64,000 bases of DNA from Colwellia sp. 75C3 (GCF_002836255.1 NZ_PJAU01000058.1:1-64000), one strand, 5' to 3'. Numbered from the stretch's first letter, positions 36,240 to 48,200 are shown. Notes: generated by a model not told the origin, from the sequence alone. A program made the numbers and translations.

Positions 36240-36260
36240 TCTTTATTAAATTAATAAAGA
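36240..36260. promoter_or_regulatory. 21-bp perfect dyad upstream of pheS
   Basis: ctttattaa and ttaataaag (36241-36249, 36251-36259) flank one central base, extended by a matching outer T/A pair. On the minus strand a TTGACT at 36277-36272 lies just upstream, so the dyad sits where the -10 region of a pheS promoter would be. It could be an operator, or only an AT-rich chance dyad. Confidence 0.45.
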
Positions 36261-36441
36261 ATGTAATAAAAAGTCAAATAGTAAAAATGGGATAGATTTT
36301 ACACGAAAAATAAGCTTTAGGTAGCAGTAATAGTTGATTTTAATGAATAATAGCAAGTCTATTAGCTAATTTACCGCTCAACGGTTATTAAAAGGCTTAA
36401 CGAGAAGGTATTGATGAAGCAGTGGGTTACTCGGGAATGGT

Positions 36442-36678
36442 TTATTCTTTACTTTGCATTTCACTTTCGCGTTTAATTAATATAAAAGTTAGATACATTT
36501 TAGTAGGTAATGAAAACACTAAGCCAAAAGCGATACACATAGCACTAATGATAATCCCCGTGACACCAAGTGACGCCATATAATCACTATATAGATGTAA
36601 GTAAACGCCTAGCAATAACAAACATAAGCCGATACAGATAGATATTTTCAATAAAAGAACTAATCGTTGCTCTGACAT
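36442..36678 (-). CDS. small two-helix membrane protein, unknown
   Basis: The 78-residue protein has two hydrophobic helices, about 7-28 (VLLLKISICIGLCLLLLGVYLHL) and 36-62 (LGVTGIIISAMCIAFGLVFSLP), and a short charged tail. A clear ribosome site (ggaga) stands 8 nt before the ATG, supporting expression. It lies alone between the ydiJ-type gene and pheS on the same strand. No family recognised. Confidence 0.65.
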   Translation of the reverse strand: MSEQRLVLLLKISICIGLCLLLLGVYLHLYSDYMASLGVTGIIISAMCIAFGLVFSLPTKMYLTFILIKRESEMQSKE

Positions 36679-36784
36679 TAACTAATCTCCAAAACTATAC
36701 TCCGAAACTATAAAGATAAACATCATGCCAAGCCCCTCGATTTTTCTGCAAGTCTAGGGCTTGGTTCAACAAATGTTAGCTACT

Positions 36785-39700
36785 TTACTGCATAGCCTCG
36801 AGTATAGCTGCCACCGGATGTCTCGCTTTTAAGTCACTAAAACGTTTAACCTGCGAGCGACAAGAAAAGCCAGTAGCTAAAATTTGTTCACTTTCTAACG
36901 CTTCGACTTTAGGTTGCCAACTCAATTCAAACAAACCTTTGGAGTTGTCCAAGTTAGCTTTTTCATGACCGTAAGTACCTGCCATGCCACAACAACCAAC
37001 ACTAACTTTTTCTAATGCTAAGCCAAAGTGTTCGAAAATTGTTTGCCATTCATTTTCACTGTTTACTAACGCTGTTTTTTCGGTGCAATGGGAGAAAAGT
37101 TTGAATACCTTGCTTTTAGAAGGCTCTTTTGACATTTCTGTCGAGACATTTTTTGAGGCCAAGGCTCCTTTGAAATCGGTATCTTTTTTGATAAAAGTCA
37201 ATAACCATTCATGAGCAAGTAATACGGTAAAGTCACCGCGTTGTTCTTTCAAGGTTTTGGCGTATTCATCGCGATAACACAACACCATTGACGCATCCAT
37301 CCCCAACATAGGCATATCAAGTGCTGCAAGTTGATTTAAGAAGTCACTGCTTGATTTTGCCGTTTTAGCGAAACGCGCTAAAAAGCCTTTAACATGTTGC
37401 GCTTTACCATTGGGCTTAAAGGGCAATAAAATAGGCTCTAAACCAAGATTTTTAATCAGACTCATCATACTTTGAACGGTATTAGCATCATAAAACGAGG
37501 TAAAAGGGTCTTGTACAATCAGTACATAACCTTTGCGTTGCTCTTTGGTTAACCCTTGTAATTTACTTAAATCAAAGCCTGAAAAACCGGATTTTTTCAC
37601 TTGTTTTTTCAAGGTCGGAACAGAAAGCAAAGGCGTATTAACATAACCAATTGTTTTAGCTGATAACTTGTCGTAAAGCTTAGTATTAAGTACCGCATTA
37701 ACGATTTTAGGGGCTTTAGCCATTAATGGCGCTAATATTTCAACGTTAGCGACAAGGTGATCTTTTAATGGTCTTGCATAACGGGAGTAATATATATTGA
37801 TAAAACGTGATCTGAAATCAGGCACATCGACTTTAATTGGACATTGACTAGCACAGGCTTTACACGCTAAACACCCCTGCATTGCATCCATCACTTCATG
37901 AGAGAAGTCACCATTACCCTGTTCATCTTGTTGAGGTTTGCTAATAAAATTGATACGTAATTTATCGACAGCAGTTGTTAGTATCTCTTTTACCGACCAA
38001 ATATTTTTCGAGTTATTAATGTTGTCTTCTAGTTTAAGAATATCAACACCTTGTTTTTCTAATAAACGTAACCATTCGCGCATTAAACCTGCGCGGCCTT
38101 TAGGCGAGTGACGTCTGTCACGGGTAATTTTGCTCGACGGACACATTGGACTATCTGCATCATAGTTAAAACAGAGCCCGTTACCATTACAATCTAATGC
38201 GGCGGTAAAGGACTCTTTAACTGTCACTGGTATTTGTCTATCAAAAGTACCTCGTTTGATATCATCAACGCTAACTAATTGCTCATCTGAATCAAGTGGC
38301 GTACAAATTTTCCCTGGATTCATTTTATTATGAGGATCAAATACCGATTTTATTTTTCTAAGCTCGTTAAATAATTGCTCACCAAAAAAATCTGGACCGT
38401 ATTCAGAGCGGTAACCTCGACCATGTTCGCCCCACATAAGGCCACCATATTTCGCGGTTAACTTAACGACTTCATCTGAGATAGTGCGTAATAATTTTTC
38501 TTGCTCAGGGTCGCACATATCAAGTGCCGGACGTACATGTAATACACCAGCATCAACATGACCAAACATGCCATAATTTAATTGATAACCATCAAGTAAC
38601 GCGCGAAATTCACCAATGAAATCGGCAAGGTTTTCTGGTGGTACTGCAGTATCTTCGGCAAAAGCTAACGGTTTTTGGCTACCTTCTGTTTTACCTAACA
38701 AACCAACCGCTTTTTTACGCATCGCATAAATTTTATTAATGCTAGCAAGATCAGAAGTGACTTGGTAACCAATGACGCCACAGCTATCTGCGCCACTTTG
38801 GCTAATCAAATCATCAAGGCCTGAGGTCAGCACAGCAACCTGATCTGCTAAACCGGCGATGCTATCACCGTTATATTCAACAACGTTAATACCATCCATG
38901 ACTCTACCAGGCACGTCAGTTATTAATTCACTGACGCTATGCCACACAATATCTTGCTTAGCTAGGTTTAGTACGCGTGAATCAATCGTTTCTACCGATG
39001 TGGCTTTGGCTTCGACCAATGCTGGAGAATGACGAAGTGCGGAATCAAAACTATCGTATTTGATATTAATCAGCGTTTTAGCCACACGAATAGGATTAAT
39101 GTTGAGCTTTGCTTCACAAACAAACGCTAATGAACCTTCAGAGCCTGTGATCAAGCGTGATAAATCAACGCCAGTAATGTCTCCGTTGTCGTTTGCTTTT
39201 AATACATTCTCTAAATCGTACCCCGTTAAAAAGCGGTTTAACCGCGGAAAGGTCTGTAACACTAAACCACGATTTTCAATACATGAGTCAAGAACTTGCG
39301 CCATAATATTCGCATAAGTCTCGCCATGAGTACGCTCTAACGTTGCTAAGTTTTGCGCTTGAGCTAAATCCATAGGTTCAGTCTTAAAAACCTCACCATT
39401 AGCCAATACTGATTCAAGGGCTAAAACATGATTAGATGTTTTTCCATAAACTAATGAGCCTTGACCTGACGCATCAGTATTGATCATGCCGCCAACGGTC
39501 GCTCGGTTTGAAGTAGATAAATCCGGGGCAAAGAAAAATCCATGGGGACGTAAATAATCATTCAGTTGATCTTTAACCACGCCAGCTTCAACGCGTACCC
39601 ATTTTTCTTCGACATTAATCTCTAATACTTTATTCATGTATTTAGATAAATCAACCACAACACCTGGAGTTAAGCTTTGCCCGTTGGTACCCGTACCACC

Positions 39701-39955
39701 GCCACGAGCGCTAAACTTTATGCTCAGGTATTGCTCATTACTCGCTGTTTTAGCGAGTAATGCTATATCGGCTTTAGTACGCGGTTGGATGACTAATTGC
39801 GGTAACTGCTGATAAATACTGTTGTCGGTTGCGACTGAAAGTCTTGCGCTATAACTGGCATTAATATCACCAGTAAAGTTTTTGTCTTTTAATGAACTAA
39901 TAAAATCGGTGTATAAAGCAGGAAGATGATTTTTATGGCTAATATGGGGAAGCAT
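36785..39955 (-). CDS. YdiJ-type FAD / 4Fe-4S 2-hydroxyacid dehydrogenase
   Basis: The 1056-residue protein fuses several domains. FAD-binding type 4 is at about 45-280 (QPRTKADIALLAKTA, SARGGGTGTNGQSLTPGVVVDLSKYMN, GGMINTDASGQGSLVYGKTSNHV). The FAD-linked oxidase C-terminal domain follows to about 550 (YGMFGHVDAGVLHVRP, GEHGRGYRSEYGPDFFG). A ferredoxin-like region with CLACKACASQCPIKVDVPDFRSRFI lies near 690. A C-terminal CCG-type domain (VGCCGMAGTYGHE, TGFSCRSQVKRF) follows. The nearest known type is E. coli YdiJ, acting on a 2-hydroxy acid such as D-lactate or D-2-hydroxyglutarate. The substrate is an inference. Confidence 0.88.
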   Translation of the reverse strand: MLPHISHKNHLPALYTDFISSLKDKNFTGDINASYSARLSVATDNSIYQQLPQLVIQPRTKADIALLAKTASNEQYLSIKFSARGGGTGTNGQSLTPGVVVDLSKYMNKVLEINVEEKWVRVEAGVVKDQLNDYLRPHGFFFAPDLSTSNRATVGGMINTDASGQGSLVYGKTSNHVLALESVLANGEVFKTEPMDLAQAQNLATLERTHGETYANIMAQVLDSCIENRGLVLQTFPRLNRFLTGYDLENVLKANDNGDITGVDLSRLITGSEGSLAFVCEAKLNINPIRVAKTLINIKYDSFDSALRHSPALVEAKATSVETIDSRVLNLAKQDIVWHSVSELITDVPGRVMDGINVVEYNGDSIAGLADQVAVLTSGLDDLISQSGADSCGVIGYQVTSDLASINKIYAMRKKAVGLLGKTEGSQKPLAFAEDTAVPPENLADFIGEFRALLDGYQLNYGMFGHVDAGVLHVRPALDMCDPEQEKLLRTISDEVVKLTAKYGGLMWGEHGRGYRSEYGPDFFGEQLFNELRKIKSVFDPHNKMNPGKICTPLDSDEQLVSVDDIKRGTFDRQIPVTVKESFTAALDCNGNGLCFNYDADSPMCPSSKITRDRRHSPKGRAGLMREWLRLLEKQGVDILKLEDNINNSKNIWSVKEILTTAVDKLRINFISKPQQDEQGNGDFSHEVMDAMQGCLACKACASQCPIKVDVPDFRSRFINIYYSRYARPLKDHLVANVEILAPLMAKAPKIVNAVLNTKLYDKLSAKTIGYVNTPLLSVPTLKKQVKKSGFSGFDLSKLQGLTKEQRKGYVLIVQDPFTSFYDANTVQSMMSLIKNLGLEPILLPFKPNGKAQHVKGFLARFAKTAKSSSDFLNQLAALDMPMLGMDASMVLCYRDEYAKTLKEQRGDFTVLLAHEWLLTFIKKDTDFKGALASKNVSTEMSKEPSKSKVFKLFSHCTEKTALVNSENEWQTIFEHFGLALEKVSVGCCGMAGTYGHEKANLDNSKGLFELSWQPKVEALESEQILATGFSCRSQVKRFSDLKARHPVAAILEAMQ

Positions 39956-40156
39956 AACGACTTAACTTTTTTGAAACAGGATAGTGCTTCGAGTATATCA
40001 TGGAAGAAATGGATTTTTACGCAAACAATCGCTATATATTCAATATTTTGGCAAATAAATGAATAGTTTGGTATACCTTATGCAATGAACGTACTTGGTA
40101 AAAATTCTCATTACAAGTGAGTAAATTAAGATATAACCGACAAATTAAGCACATAA

Positions 40157-40194
40157 AAAAGCGACTTATCTAATCAATAGAGTAAGCCGCTTTT
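40157..40194 (-). terminator. terminator of ppsA
   Basis: Arms 40157-40169 and 40182-40194 pair with one mismatch (aaaagcgacttat / gtaagccgctttt), loop about 12 nt. On the minus strand it ends in ttttttatg. It lies just after the ppsA stop. Confidence 0.75.
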
Positions 40195-40211
40195 ATTCGC
40201 CTAGCGTAAAA

Positions 40212-42605
40212 CTAGCCGTTATCTTTTTTCGCTAATTGCTCAGCAAGATATAACCATGTTGGTAACACTGTATCTGGGTTTAACGAGACACTATCAATGC
40301 CCTGCTCTACTAACCAAGCAGCAAAATCTTCATGATCTGAAGGTCCTTGACCACAAATACCGACGTATTTACCACGTGCTTTACAGGCTTTTATCGCCAT
40401 CGCTAATAAGATTTTGATCGCTGGGTCACGCTCATCAAATAAATGCGCGATTAAACCTGAATCTCTATCTAAACCAAGGGTTAACTGAGTTAAGTCATTT
40501 GAACCAATAGAGAAGCCATCAAAGTAATCAAGGAATTGATCTGCTAATAATGCATTGGAAGGTAACTCACACATCATAATAATGCGTAAACCATTCTCGC
40601 CACGTTTTAAACCATGCTCAGCTAAAATATCAATAACCGCTGCCGCTTCACCTAAGGTACGTACAAATGGGATCATCACTTCAACGTTGGTTAAATCCAT
40701 ATCGTTACGGACACGTTTTATCGCTTCACATTCAAGAGCAAAACAATCTCTGAAATCTTTAGAGATATAACGTGCAGCACCACGATAACCAATCATAGGG
40801 TTTTCTTCGTGCGGTTCATACGCTTCGCCGCCAACAAGGTTAGCGTACTCATTTGATTTAAAATCAGACATGCGCACAATAACTTTCTCTGGTGAGTATG
40901 CTGCCGCTAACGTTGAAATACCTTCCGTTAGCTTAGCAATATAAAACTCAACAGGGTTATCATAACCCACGATAATTTCATTAATCTCGTCTTGTAAATC
41001 AGCCGATTGGCTATCGAAATTAAGTAGCGCTTTAGGGTGAATACCAATCATTTTATTGATGATAAACTCTAAACGCGCCAGACCAATACCAGCATGTGGT
41101 AAGCGGGCAAAAGCAAAAGCTCTGTCAGGATTACCAACATTCATCATGATTTTAAGCGGTAATTCTGGCATATCATTAATTTCAGACGTTTTCACGTCGT
41201 AATCTAGCTCGCCACGGTAAATAAAACCGGTATCACCTTCTGCACATGAAACAGTAACATGATCGCCGGTGTTTATAAGTTGAGTAGCATTACCACAACC
41301 AACAACCGCAGGAATACCCATTTCACGTGCAATGATAGCTGCGTGACAAGTTCTTCCGCCGCGATTAGTCACAATCGCTGAAGCGCGTTTCATGATAGGC
41401 TCCCAATCGGGGTCTGTCATATCAGTAACTAACACATCGCCCGGTAGAATTTTATCCATTTCTGCTAGTGACGATAAGACCTTTGCTTCACCGCTACCAA
41501 TTTTGTGACCAATTGAACGACCTTCACAAACAACCGTTACGTTATCGTTAGTTTGTAATTGAAACTGTTCCATTACATTGGCATTTTCACGACTTCTAAC
41601 TGTTTCAGGACGTGCTTGAACAATATATAGCTTGCCATCTAAACCATCTTTAGCCCATTCAATATCCATTGGATGGCCGTAATGGTTTTCAATTATTACC
41701 GCTTGTTTAGCCAATTCTTCAACTTCGCTATCCGTTAATGAAAAACGGTTCGAATCAGCTGGGTCAATATCAACAATTTCAACTTGCTTAGAATGTTCTT
41801 GGCTATCTGAGTAAATCATTTTAATGGCTTTGCTACCAATATTACGACGTACTACTGCAGGTTTTCCTTTAGCCAATGTTGGTTTATGAACATAAAATTC
41901 ATCAGGGTTTACTGCGCCCTGTACCACCATTTCACCTAAACCAAAGCTTGAAGTGATGAAAACAACTTGGTCAAAACCAGATTCGGTATCAATAGAGAAC
42001 ATAACACCTGAAGCAGAAATATCACTACGCACCATTTGCTGAATACCAGCAGATAACGCCACACCACGATGGTCATAACCTTGATGTACGCGATATGAAA
42101 TAGCTCGATCATTAAAAAGCGATGCAAATACATGCTTAATAGCAATCATGACTGAGTCAAAACCACGAACGTTTAAAAAAGTTTCTTGTTGGCCAGCAAA
42201 AGAGGCATCTGGCATATCTTCTGCTGTTGCAGAAGAACGTACTGCAAAAGATGCATCGTCTGAGAAGTCACCGGCAAGTTTTGCATATGCAGCTTCAATA
42301 TCACTCTGCATTTGAGGAAGAAATGGTGTATCAATAATCCATTGACGAATAATAGCACCACATTTTCCTAGCGCACTAATGTCGTCAACGTCTAAATCAT
42401 CAAGGAGTTGGTAAATTTTTTCATTAATACCGCTTTGCTCTAAAAATTCATTAAATGCAAACGACGTAGTCGCAAAGCCCGTAGGGACTTGCACGCCAAC
42501 ATTTGCTAAGTTAGAAATCATTTCACCAAGTGATGCATTTTTACCGCCGACACGGTCTACATCATTCATGCCTAAGCTTTGATACCAAAGAACATTTTCT
42601 TGCAC
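40212..42605 (-). CDS. ppsA: phosphoenolpyruvate synthase
   Basis: The 797-residue enzyme converts pyruvate, ATP and water to PEP, AMP and phosphate in gluconeogenesis. The N-terminal ATP-grasp-like domain has [14 protein letters not shown] and [24 protein letters not shown]. The swivelling His domain has [23 protein letters not shown], with the phosphorylated His. The C-terminal PEP-binding domain ends with [43 protein letters not shown]. The start is GTG at 42605, with ribosome site ggagaag five bases before it. It is divergent from its regulator ppsR. Confidence 0.97.
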   Translation of the reverse strand: MQENVLWYQSLGMNDVDRVGGKNASLGEMISNLANVGVQVPTGFATTSFAFNEFLEQSGINEKIYQLLDDLDVDDISALGKCGAIIRQWIIDTPFLPQMQSDIEAAYAKLAGDFSDDASFAVRSSATAEDMPDASFAGQQETFLNVRGFDSVMIAIKHVFASLFNDRAISYRVHQGYDHRGVALSAGIQQMVRSDISASGVMFSIDTESGFDQVVFITSSFGLGEMVVQGAVNPDEFYVHKPTLAKGKPAVVRRNIGSKAIKMIYSDSQEHSKQVEIVDIDPADSNRFSLTDSEVEELAKQAVIIENHYGHPMDIEWAKDGLDGKLYIVQARPETVRSRENANVMEQFQLQTNDNVTVVCEGRSIGHKIGSGEAKVLSSLAEMDKILPGDVLVTDMTDPDWEPIMKRASAIVTNRGGRTCHAAIIAREMGIPAVVGCGNATQLINTGDHVTVSCAEGDTGFIYRGELDYDVKTSEINDMPELPLKIMMNVGNPDRAFAFARLPHAGIGLARLEFIINKMIGIHPKALLNFDSQSADLQDEINEIIVGYDNPVEFYIAKLTEGISTLAAAYSPEKVIVRMSDFKSNEYANLVGGEAYEPHEENPMIGYRGAARYISKDFRDCFALECEAIKRVRNDMDLTNVEVMIPFVRTLGEAAAVIDILAEHGLKRGENGLRIIMMCELPSNALLADQFLDYFDGFSIGSNDLTQLTLGLDRDSGLIAHLFDERDPAIKILLAMAIKACKARGKYVGICGQGPSDHEDFAAWLVEQGIDSVSLNPDTVLPTWLYLAEQLAKKDNG

Positions 42606-42661
42606 GTAACTTCTCCAATTAAAAAATAAATTTGTTTGATTGTATCTATTTATTTGTAGCG

Positions 42662-42935
42662 TAATACCAATTCTATTAAATTAATTCACAACTCAGAGCT
42701 ATGTCAACGTTTTAATAACAAGCTAAATTGATTTAGATCTAGTCACTCTAAATCAAATAAATTTAGTGCCGTTACTAGAACGCTGACAAGCTCCCAAAGG
42801 GCAAGTTTAAAAGGCTTAAATGTTGCGTTATTGATTTTAATAAGGGAATAACCATTATTTGCAATCAATGCCTTACCTATTAAGCCTTTTAATTCTTGCT
42901 GAGTGGGAAATAACTTAATAGACTTGGTATCATTA
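42662..42935. mobile_element. MITE-like element between ppsA and ppsR
   Basis: The left end ataccaattctatt and right end aatagacttggtat (42917-42930) are inverted repeats matching at 13 of 14 positions. The element is about 274 bp and shares its first 20 or so bases (taccaattc..ttaaatta) with the element at 9664-9830. It holds no ORF of note, only an internal run of inverted short motifs (tttaaaaggctta ... taagccttttaa at 42808-42820 and 42879-42890). It occupies most of the shared divergent promoter region. Confidence 0.55.
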
Positions 42936-43057
42936 CATTCTACACTGCCAGTTGTACAAACTTAAAGACAAAAAGAAATATAAGTTAAAAGTTTTCAGTC
43001 TAACTTTCACAATAAAATTATCACTGCTAAATAACTATTCAATAAGAAGAATTAAAT

Positions 43058-43867
43058 ATGCGATCAGCTTTTTATATCTCGGATGGTACCGCCATAACAT
43101 CTGAAGTTTTCGGTCATGCGCTCTTGTCACTTTTCCCGACTGAATTTCAACATCATACCATTTCGTTTGTTGAAACGACCGAGAAAGCCCTTGCTGCAAA
43201 AGAGCGTATTAACAAAGCCACTAATCGCGCAGGTCAACCTTCCTTGGTGTTTCATACCTTTGTTAATAACGATATTCGTGAAATTATTGAGAGCTGTGAT
43301 GCGGTTCTTTATAACTTTTTAGAACCCTTTGTTGCCCCTCTTGAAAAAGAGTTAGCGATAAAAGCCAAACCTAAAACACATAGAACCCATAGTATTCATG
43401 AAAATAGTTATGATTACCGAATTGAAGCGGTGAACTATGCCTTGGCCAATGACGATGGTTCAAACGTCACTAATTATGATGATGCTGATGTTATTTTAGT
43501 GGGTGTTTCACGATCAGGAAAAACCCCCAGTGCACTTTATTTAGCATTGCAATACGGCATAAAAGCGGCAAATTACCCTTTCACTGATGATGATATGGAA
43601 GAACTTAAAATTCCTATTTTCTTGAAACCTTTTCATAAAAAGCTGTTCGGCTTAACCATCGACGCCCAACGCCTAATCGATATTAGAGATGGCAGAATGG
43701 CTAATAGCAAATATTCCTCGGCAAGACAATGTCGTATGGAAGTAAGAGAAGTAGAAAAACTCTATAAAAATGAGAAGATACCCTTCATCAATACCACCAA
43801 GCTTTCTGTTGAAGAAATTACCGCTAAAATACTGACAGAAACAGGCTTACAGCGTTACAAATATTAA
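43058..43867 (+). CDS. ppsR: PEP synthase regulatory protein (DUF299 kinase/pyrophosphorylase)
   Basis: The 269-residue protein has the opening RSAFYISDGTAITSEVFGHALLSLFP and the phosphate-binding GVSRSGKTPSALYLALQYGIKAANYP, matching E. coli PpsR (YdiA). It switches PEP synthase off by ADP-dependent phosphorylation of a Thr and on by Pi-dependent release (family knowledge). The divergent pairing with ppsA is the standard arrangement. It ends normally and is followed by a 210-bp gap. Confidence 0.96.
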   Translation: MRSAFYISDGTAITSEVFGHALLSLFPTEFQHHTISFVETTEKALAAKERINKATNRAGQPSLVFHTFVNNDIREIIESCDAVLYNFLEPFVAPLEKELAIKAKPKTHRTHSIHENSYDYRIEAVNYALANDDGSNVTNYDDADVILVGVSRSGKTPSALYLALQYGIKAANYPFTDDDMEELKIPIFLKPFHKKLFGLTIDAQRLIDIRDGRMANSKYSSARQCRMEVREVEKLYKNEKIPFINTTKLSVEEITAKILTETGLQRYKY

Positions 43868-44077
43868 ATTGAATTACGAATAATTGCCTAATATGAATCT
43901 TTTAGTAAGTTATTCGATTTTTATTGCTTTATATTCGCTTTAATCTGTAATAACAGTTCACTTTAGTGGCTAATTTAGCTATGTTATCGCGCATAAATTA
44001 CTTTATGCGCGACGTACTACTGCCCATGAAGAAGCCAAACTTAAATCAAACTAAAACGAAATAAAAATTAGAACTTC

Positions 44078-45130
44078 ATGACGATTAAAACTGATGAATT
44101 ACGTACTACGCTAATTGAAAATTTAGCCTCTCCTGCACAACTTGCTGAGCAAATACCGTTAAGCACTGCGACAGCAGATTTCATTATGCAAAGCCGTAAA
44201 GAAATTGAAGCGGTCATTAATGGTGAAGACAAGCGTTTATTAGTGATTATCGGCCCTTGCTCTATTCACGATACTACCGCTGCTGTTGACTACGCTAAAA
44301 AATTAACCGTTTTACGTGACAAGTATAAAAATGAATTACTCATTGTTATGCGTGTTTATTTTGAAAAGCCGCGTACTACTGTTGGTTGGAAAGGCTTGAT
44401 CAGTGATCCTGATCTAGATAAGTCATTTCACGTTGCCAAAGGTTTAAAACTTGCCCGTAACTTATTAGTCGAAATTAATGACTTAGGGTTACCCGCTGGT
44501 ACTGAATTTTTAGATATGGTTACCGGTCAGTATATATCTGACTTAATCAGCTGGGGCGCTATTGGGGCACGTACCACCGAAAGCCAAGTACACCGTGAAT
44601 TAGCCTCGGCACTTTCATGCCCTGTTGGCTTTAAAAATGGCACTGATGGTAATGTTAAAATTGCCCTTGACGCTATTCAAGCCTCAAGTGTTCCGCATGT
44701 ATTATATTCGCCTGATAAAAGTGGCCAAATGTGTATCTACCAAACCCATGGTAACCCCTTTGCTCACGTAATTTTACGTGGCGGCAAAGTACCTAATTAT
44801 CATACTGCTGATATTAAAGATACTTGCCAAAGACTTGAAAAAGCCTCTTTACCGCAAAGCATTATGGTTGATTGTAGCCACGGTAATAGCTATAAAGATC
44901 ACAATAAGCAAATTGATGTTGCTCGTTCGATAGCGGAGCAAATCAGTCAAGGCGAAGACAGCCTATTTGGTGTGATGATTGAAAGCTTTTTAGAAGAAGG
45001 TAATCAAGCTGTTAAGGCAGATACACCGTTAACATACGGAAAGAGTATTACTGATGCTTGTGTTGATTTAGCCGTAAGTGACGACATTTTAGCATTATTG
45101 GCTGATTCAGTTAAAACTCGTTTCGCTTAA
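44078..45130 (+). CDS. 3-deoxy-7-phosphoheptulonate (DAHP) synthase, class I
   Basis: The 350-residue enzyme (AroF/G/H class) catalyses the first step of the shikimate pathway: PEP plus erythrose 4-phosphate gives DAHP. Seen: LLVIIGPCSIHD, MRVYFEKPRTTVGWKGLISDP, WGAIGARTTESQVHRELASALSCPVGFKNGTDG, and MVDCSHGNSYKDHNKQ with metal and substrate residues. Sequence reading alone does not tell which feedback type (Phe, Tyr or Trp) it is. It stands alone with a strong terminator after it. Confidence 0.95.
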   Translation: MTIKTDELRTTLIENLASPAQLAEQIPLSTATADFIMQSRKEIEAVINGEDKRLLVIIGPCSIHDTTAAVDYAKKLTVLRDKYKNELLIVMRVYFEKPRTTVGWKGLISDPDLDKSFHVAKGLKLARNLLVEINDLGLPAGTEFLDMVTGQYISDLISWGAIGARTTESQVHRELASALSCPVGFKNGTDGNVKIALDAIQASSVPHVLYSPDKSGQMCIYQTHGNPFAHVILRGGKVPNYHTADIKDTCQRLEKASLPQSIMVDCSHGNSYKDHNKQIDVARSIAEQISQGEDSLFGVMIESFLEEGNQAVKADTPLTYGKSITDACVDLAVSDDILALLADSVKTRFA

Positions 45131-45156
45131 ATAGGCAAAAGTATAATTAATCAAAT

Positions 45157-45185
45157 AAAAAAGGGAGCTTATAACTCCCTTTTTT
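45157..45185. terminator. terminator shared by DAHP synthase and the sensor kinase
   Basis: A gggag / ctccc core (45163-45167, 45175-45179) is flanked by six A and six T residues that extend the stem. It has T tracts on both strands, fitting the convergent genes on each side. Confidence 0.85.
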
Positions 45186-45222
45186 ATAATCTAAATAGTA
45201 TTACTCACTTTATAACTATTCT

Positions 45223-48200
45223 CTATGACTGAATTAACGCTTCTATGACCGAAATTAGTTCACTGCCTCGGTATGGTTTATTCAACAAAGGTTTTATTTT
45301 TTCAGCTTGAGTCGAATCTTTTTCATCAAGATAACCACTCACAAAAAGGTACTTTATTGAAGGTACTAATTCTTTGGCTTTTTCAATAAATTCAAGCCCC
45401 CCCATTTTAGGCATCACTACATCAGTGACGATCATGTCAATATGCTCATCACTTAAAAGCGCTAATGCTTGTGTTGCATTGTCAAAACTAAAAACCTTAA
45501 AGCCAGCGTTGTTGAGTATTTCACTATTTAATGAGCGAATTTCATTTTCATCATCAACAATGAGTAACGTATAATTTCTTGCATCAAACTTAATATTACC
45601 ATCGCTAATAGTGGCAGGTGATTTTTTAGTGATTTTCTTTTCTACAGTGACAGGAAGGTAGATTGAAAAAACTGTACCTTTATTGATAACAGAATCGACA
45701 TTAATAACACCGTTACATGATTTCACAAAGCCATAACATTGTGATAAACCAAGCCCATGGCCCACGTTTCCTTTAGTAGTATAGAAGGGTTCGAATATTT
45801 GGGAGGACACTTCTTTACCCATGCCACAACCGTTATCTTCAATGGTCAATTTTACATGCGGTCCTGCTTGAAAAGACATATCAAACTTGTCATCGTTACT
45901 CAGTATTACGTTCTCTGTTTTGATCTTTAATTTGCCACCACTGGGCATGGCATGCATGGCATTAATTGACATATTCAACAGTAGATCTTCCAATAAGCCT
46001 TTATCAGCACAAGTCAATCGCAGCTTAGGATCTAACTCTAACTGTAAAGATATTTGGCTAGTGAGTAGCGTTACTATCATATCCTTATTCATTAAGATAA
46101 CTTCATTGAGAGAGAGTAAGCTAATGTCTGCAGATTGATTTTTGTTAAATGCTAATAATTTTTCAGTTAATTTAGCACCTCTTTCACTAGCGGCTGATAT
46201 GACTGATAAATATCGGTTATCCAACTCAGTGGTTGGAGCATCTAACAGTAAACTACAATAACCGGTAATTATACCTAGTATATTATTGAAATCATGAGAA
46301 ATCCCACCAATAACCTTACCCAATGATTCCATTCTTAGACTGCGGTTTATAATTTCATTTTGTCGCTCTACTTCGGTTAAATCTTGGAAATTTGCAATGA
46401 ATCTTGCTTTGCTTTGTTGATTTGAGGGTAATTCAGCTATTGAAACTCTAATAGGAAATTCATGGTGTTGTTTATGCAAAGCAAGCACATCGCGTCCTTG
46501 GCGATTACCAACCATCGCTGATTCATTTCCTTTTAAAAAACCTATCAAGTAGCTATCGTGTTGTACCGCATGATGATGGGGAATAAGTAGAGAGACATTT
46601 TTTCCTACAATTTCATTGGCTTTATAGCCAAATATATTTTCAGCTTCCGGATTAAAGGTTAATACAACACCGGTGTTATCAGTAGTTAATACACCTTCAA
46701 GCATGCTATTAATAATTTGTAGCTGCTCTACTTTGGTTGATTCAATTAATTGTCGATGCTCTTCTAACTCTGTAATATCTTCCCCTCTAAATATAAAACC
46801 TACAATGTTGCCCACATCATTTTTATAAGGCGTATATGTCACGTTCAGTAGTTTTTTTCCTAAGGCTTTAAAATTAATAGTTTCTGTATCTTTAATGATT
46901 TCACCTAATAAAACCCGCTCAGTCAGGGGTTTTATTTTTTCAATAAAAATATCTTCACCCAAAATATCGCTAATATAATGATTTTTTATCTCCTTTTTAG
47001 ATATTCCATGATATTTACAATAGGTAGGGTTGACCATTTGATACTTATAGTTTGTATCGATAAATGCTATCAAGTCAGTTGAGTCATCTATGATGCGTCT
47101 ATATTTTTCTAATACGTCTAATTGCTTATTTCTATCGGTTAAATCTATAATAAATACAATAAATTCTTGCGAGTCATATTTAAATAATGAACCACCAATC
47201 AGTATTGGTACTCTTCTGCCATCCCTATGTAAATACTCTTTTTCGAAGGGCGTCCAATAACCTTTCTCTTTTGCTTCTTCAATAGCCTCCATGTCTAAAT
47301 GAAGAAACTCTTTCGGTGTTAAATGTTGCCAATCAATATCACCGTTATGCAATTCTACTTCGCTATAACCTAACATATTTAACAGGGCACTATTTGCATC
47401 CAGGATATTACCCTCAGCATCAGAATGAAGTATTCCGATAAAGTTAGATTCTTTCCATCGTTGAAAACGCTCCGCTTCAGCGTGTAATTGCCCATTCGTA
47501 TCAGTTAACTGCTTTATAGCATCATGCAAAGTCACCTCAGCAAGCAGTTGAGATGAAAACATTTCATTAAATGAATCCCCTAATTTATTTACTTCCGTTA
47601 ACTTGGAACTTTGTGCCCTTAACTTTATATTTCCTTCGTTAATGCCTAAAACGACACGCTGTAATGCAAGTATTGGTTCAGATATTTTCCGACTCAAATA
47701 AATTGAAATAACGATAGCGAAAGTAATAACAAGTAAACCAAGCTGTAGAATAAAAGATTGTAAATGAACTAATTGTTCAAAAACTTCATTATTGTCTATT
47801 TTAACTATCATACCCCAACTCATCTCTGGTATATGGCGAGATATAGCAAGTACTGGTACTGCTCGGTAATCAACATAGTCCTTTAATATGCTTGATTCGC
47901 CTTGCATAGCGAAGGTGATGGGGATATCTAATTTATCTTTTGGTATAATAATATTAAATGCAGAGTTTTCATTATGCCTAGTTGGCGTTAAGAACATGGT
48001 GTTACCTTCGATATTCCTCCCAGCAAGTACCACTTCTCCCGTACGACCTAGCCCGGTATAGTCGGAAATAATGTTGATCAATTCTTGGCTAGAAAACTCA
48101 ACAGATATATAGCCAATATGTTTATCATTTATGTACAACCTTTCTAAAAAACCGACAATTAACCTATCATCGTCCCCTTTAAATATTTGAATATTGAACA

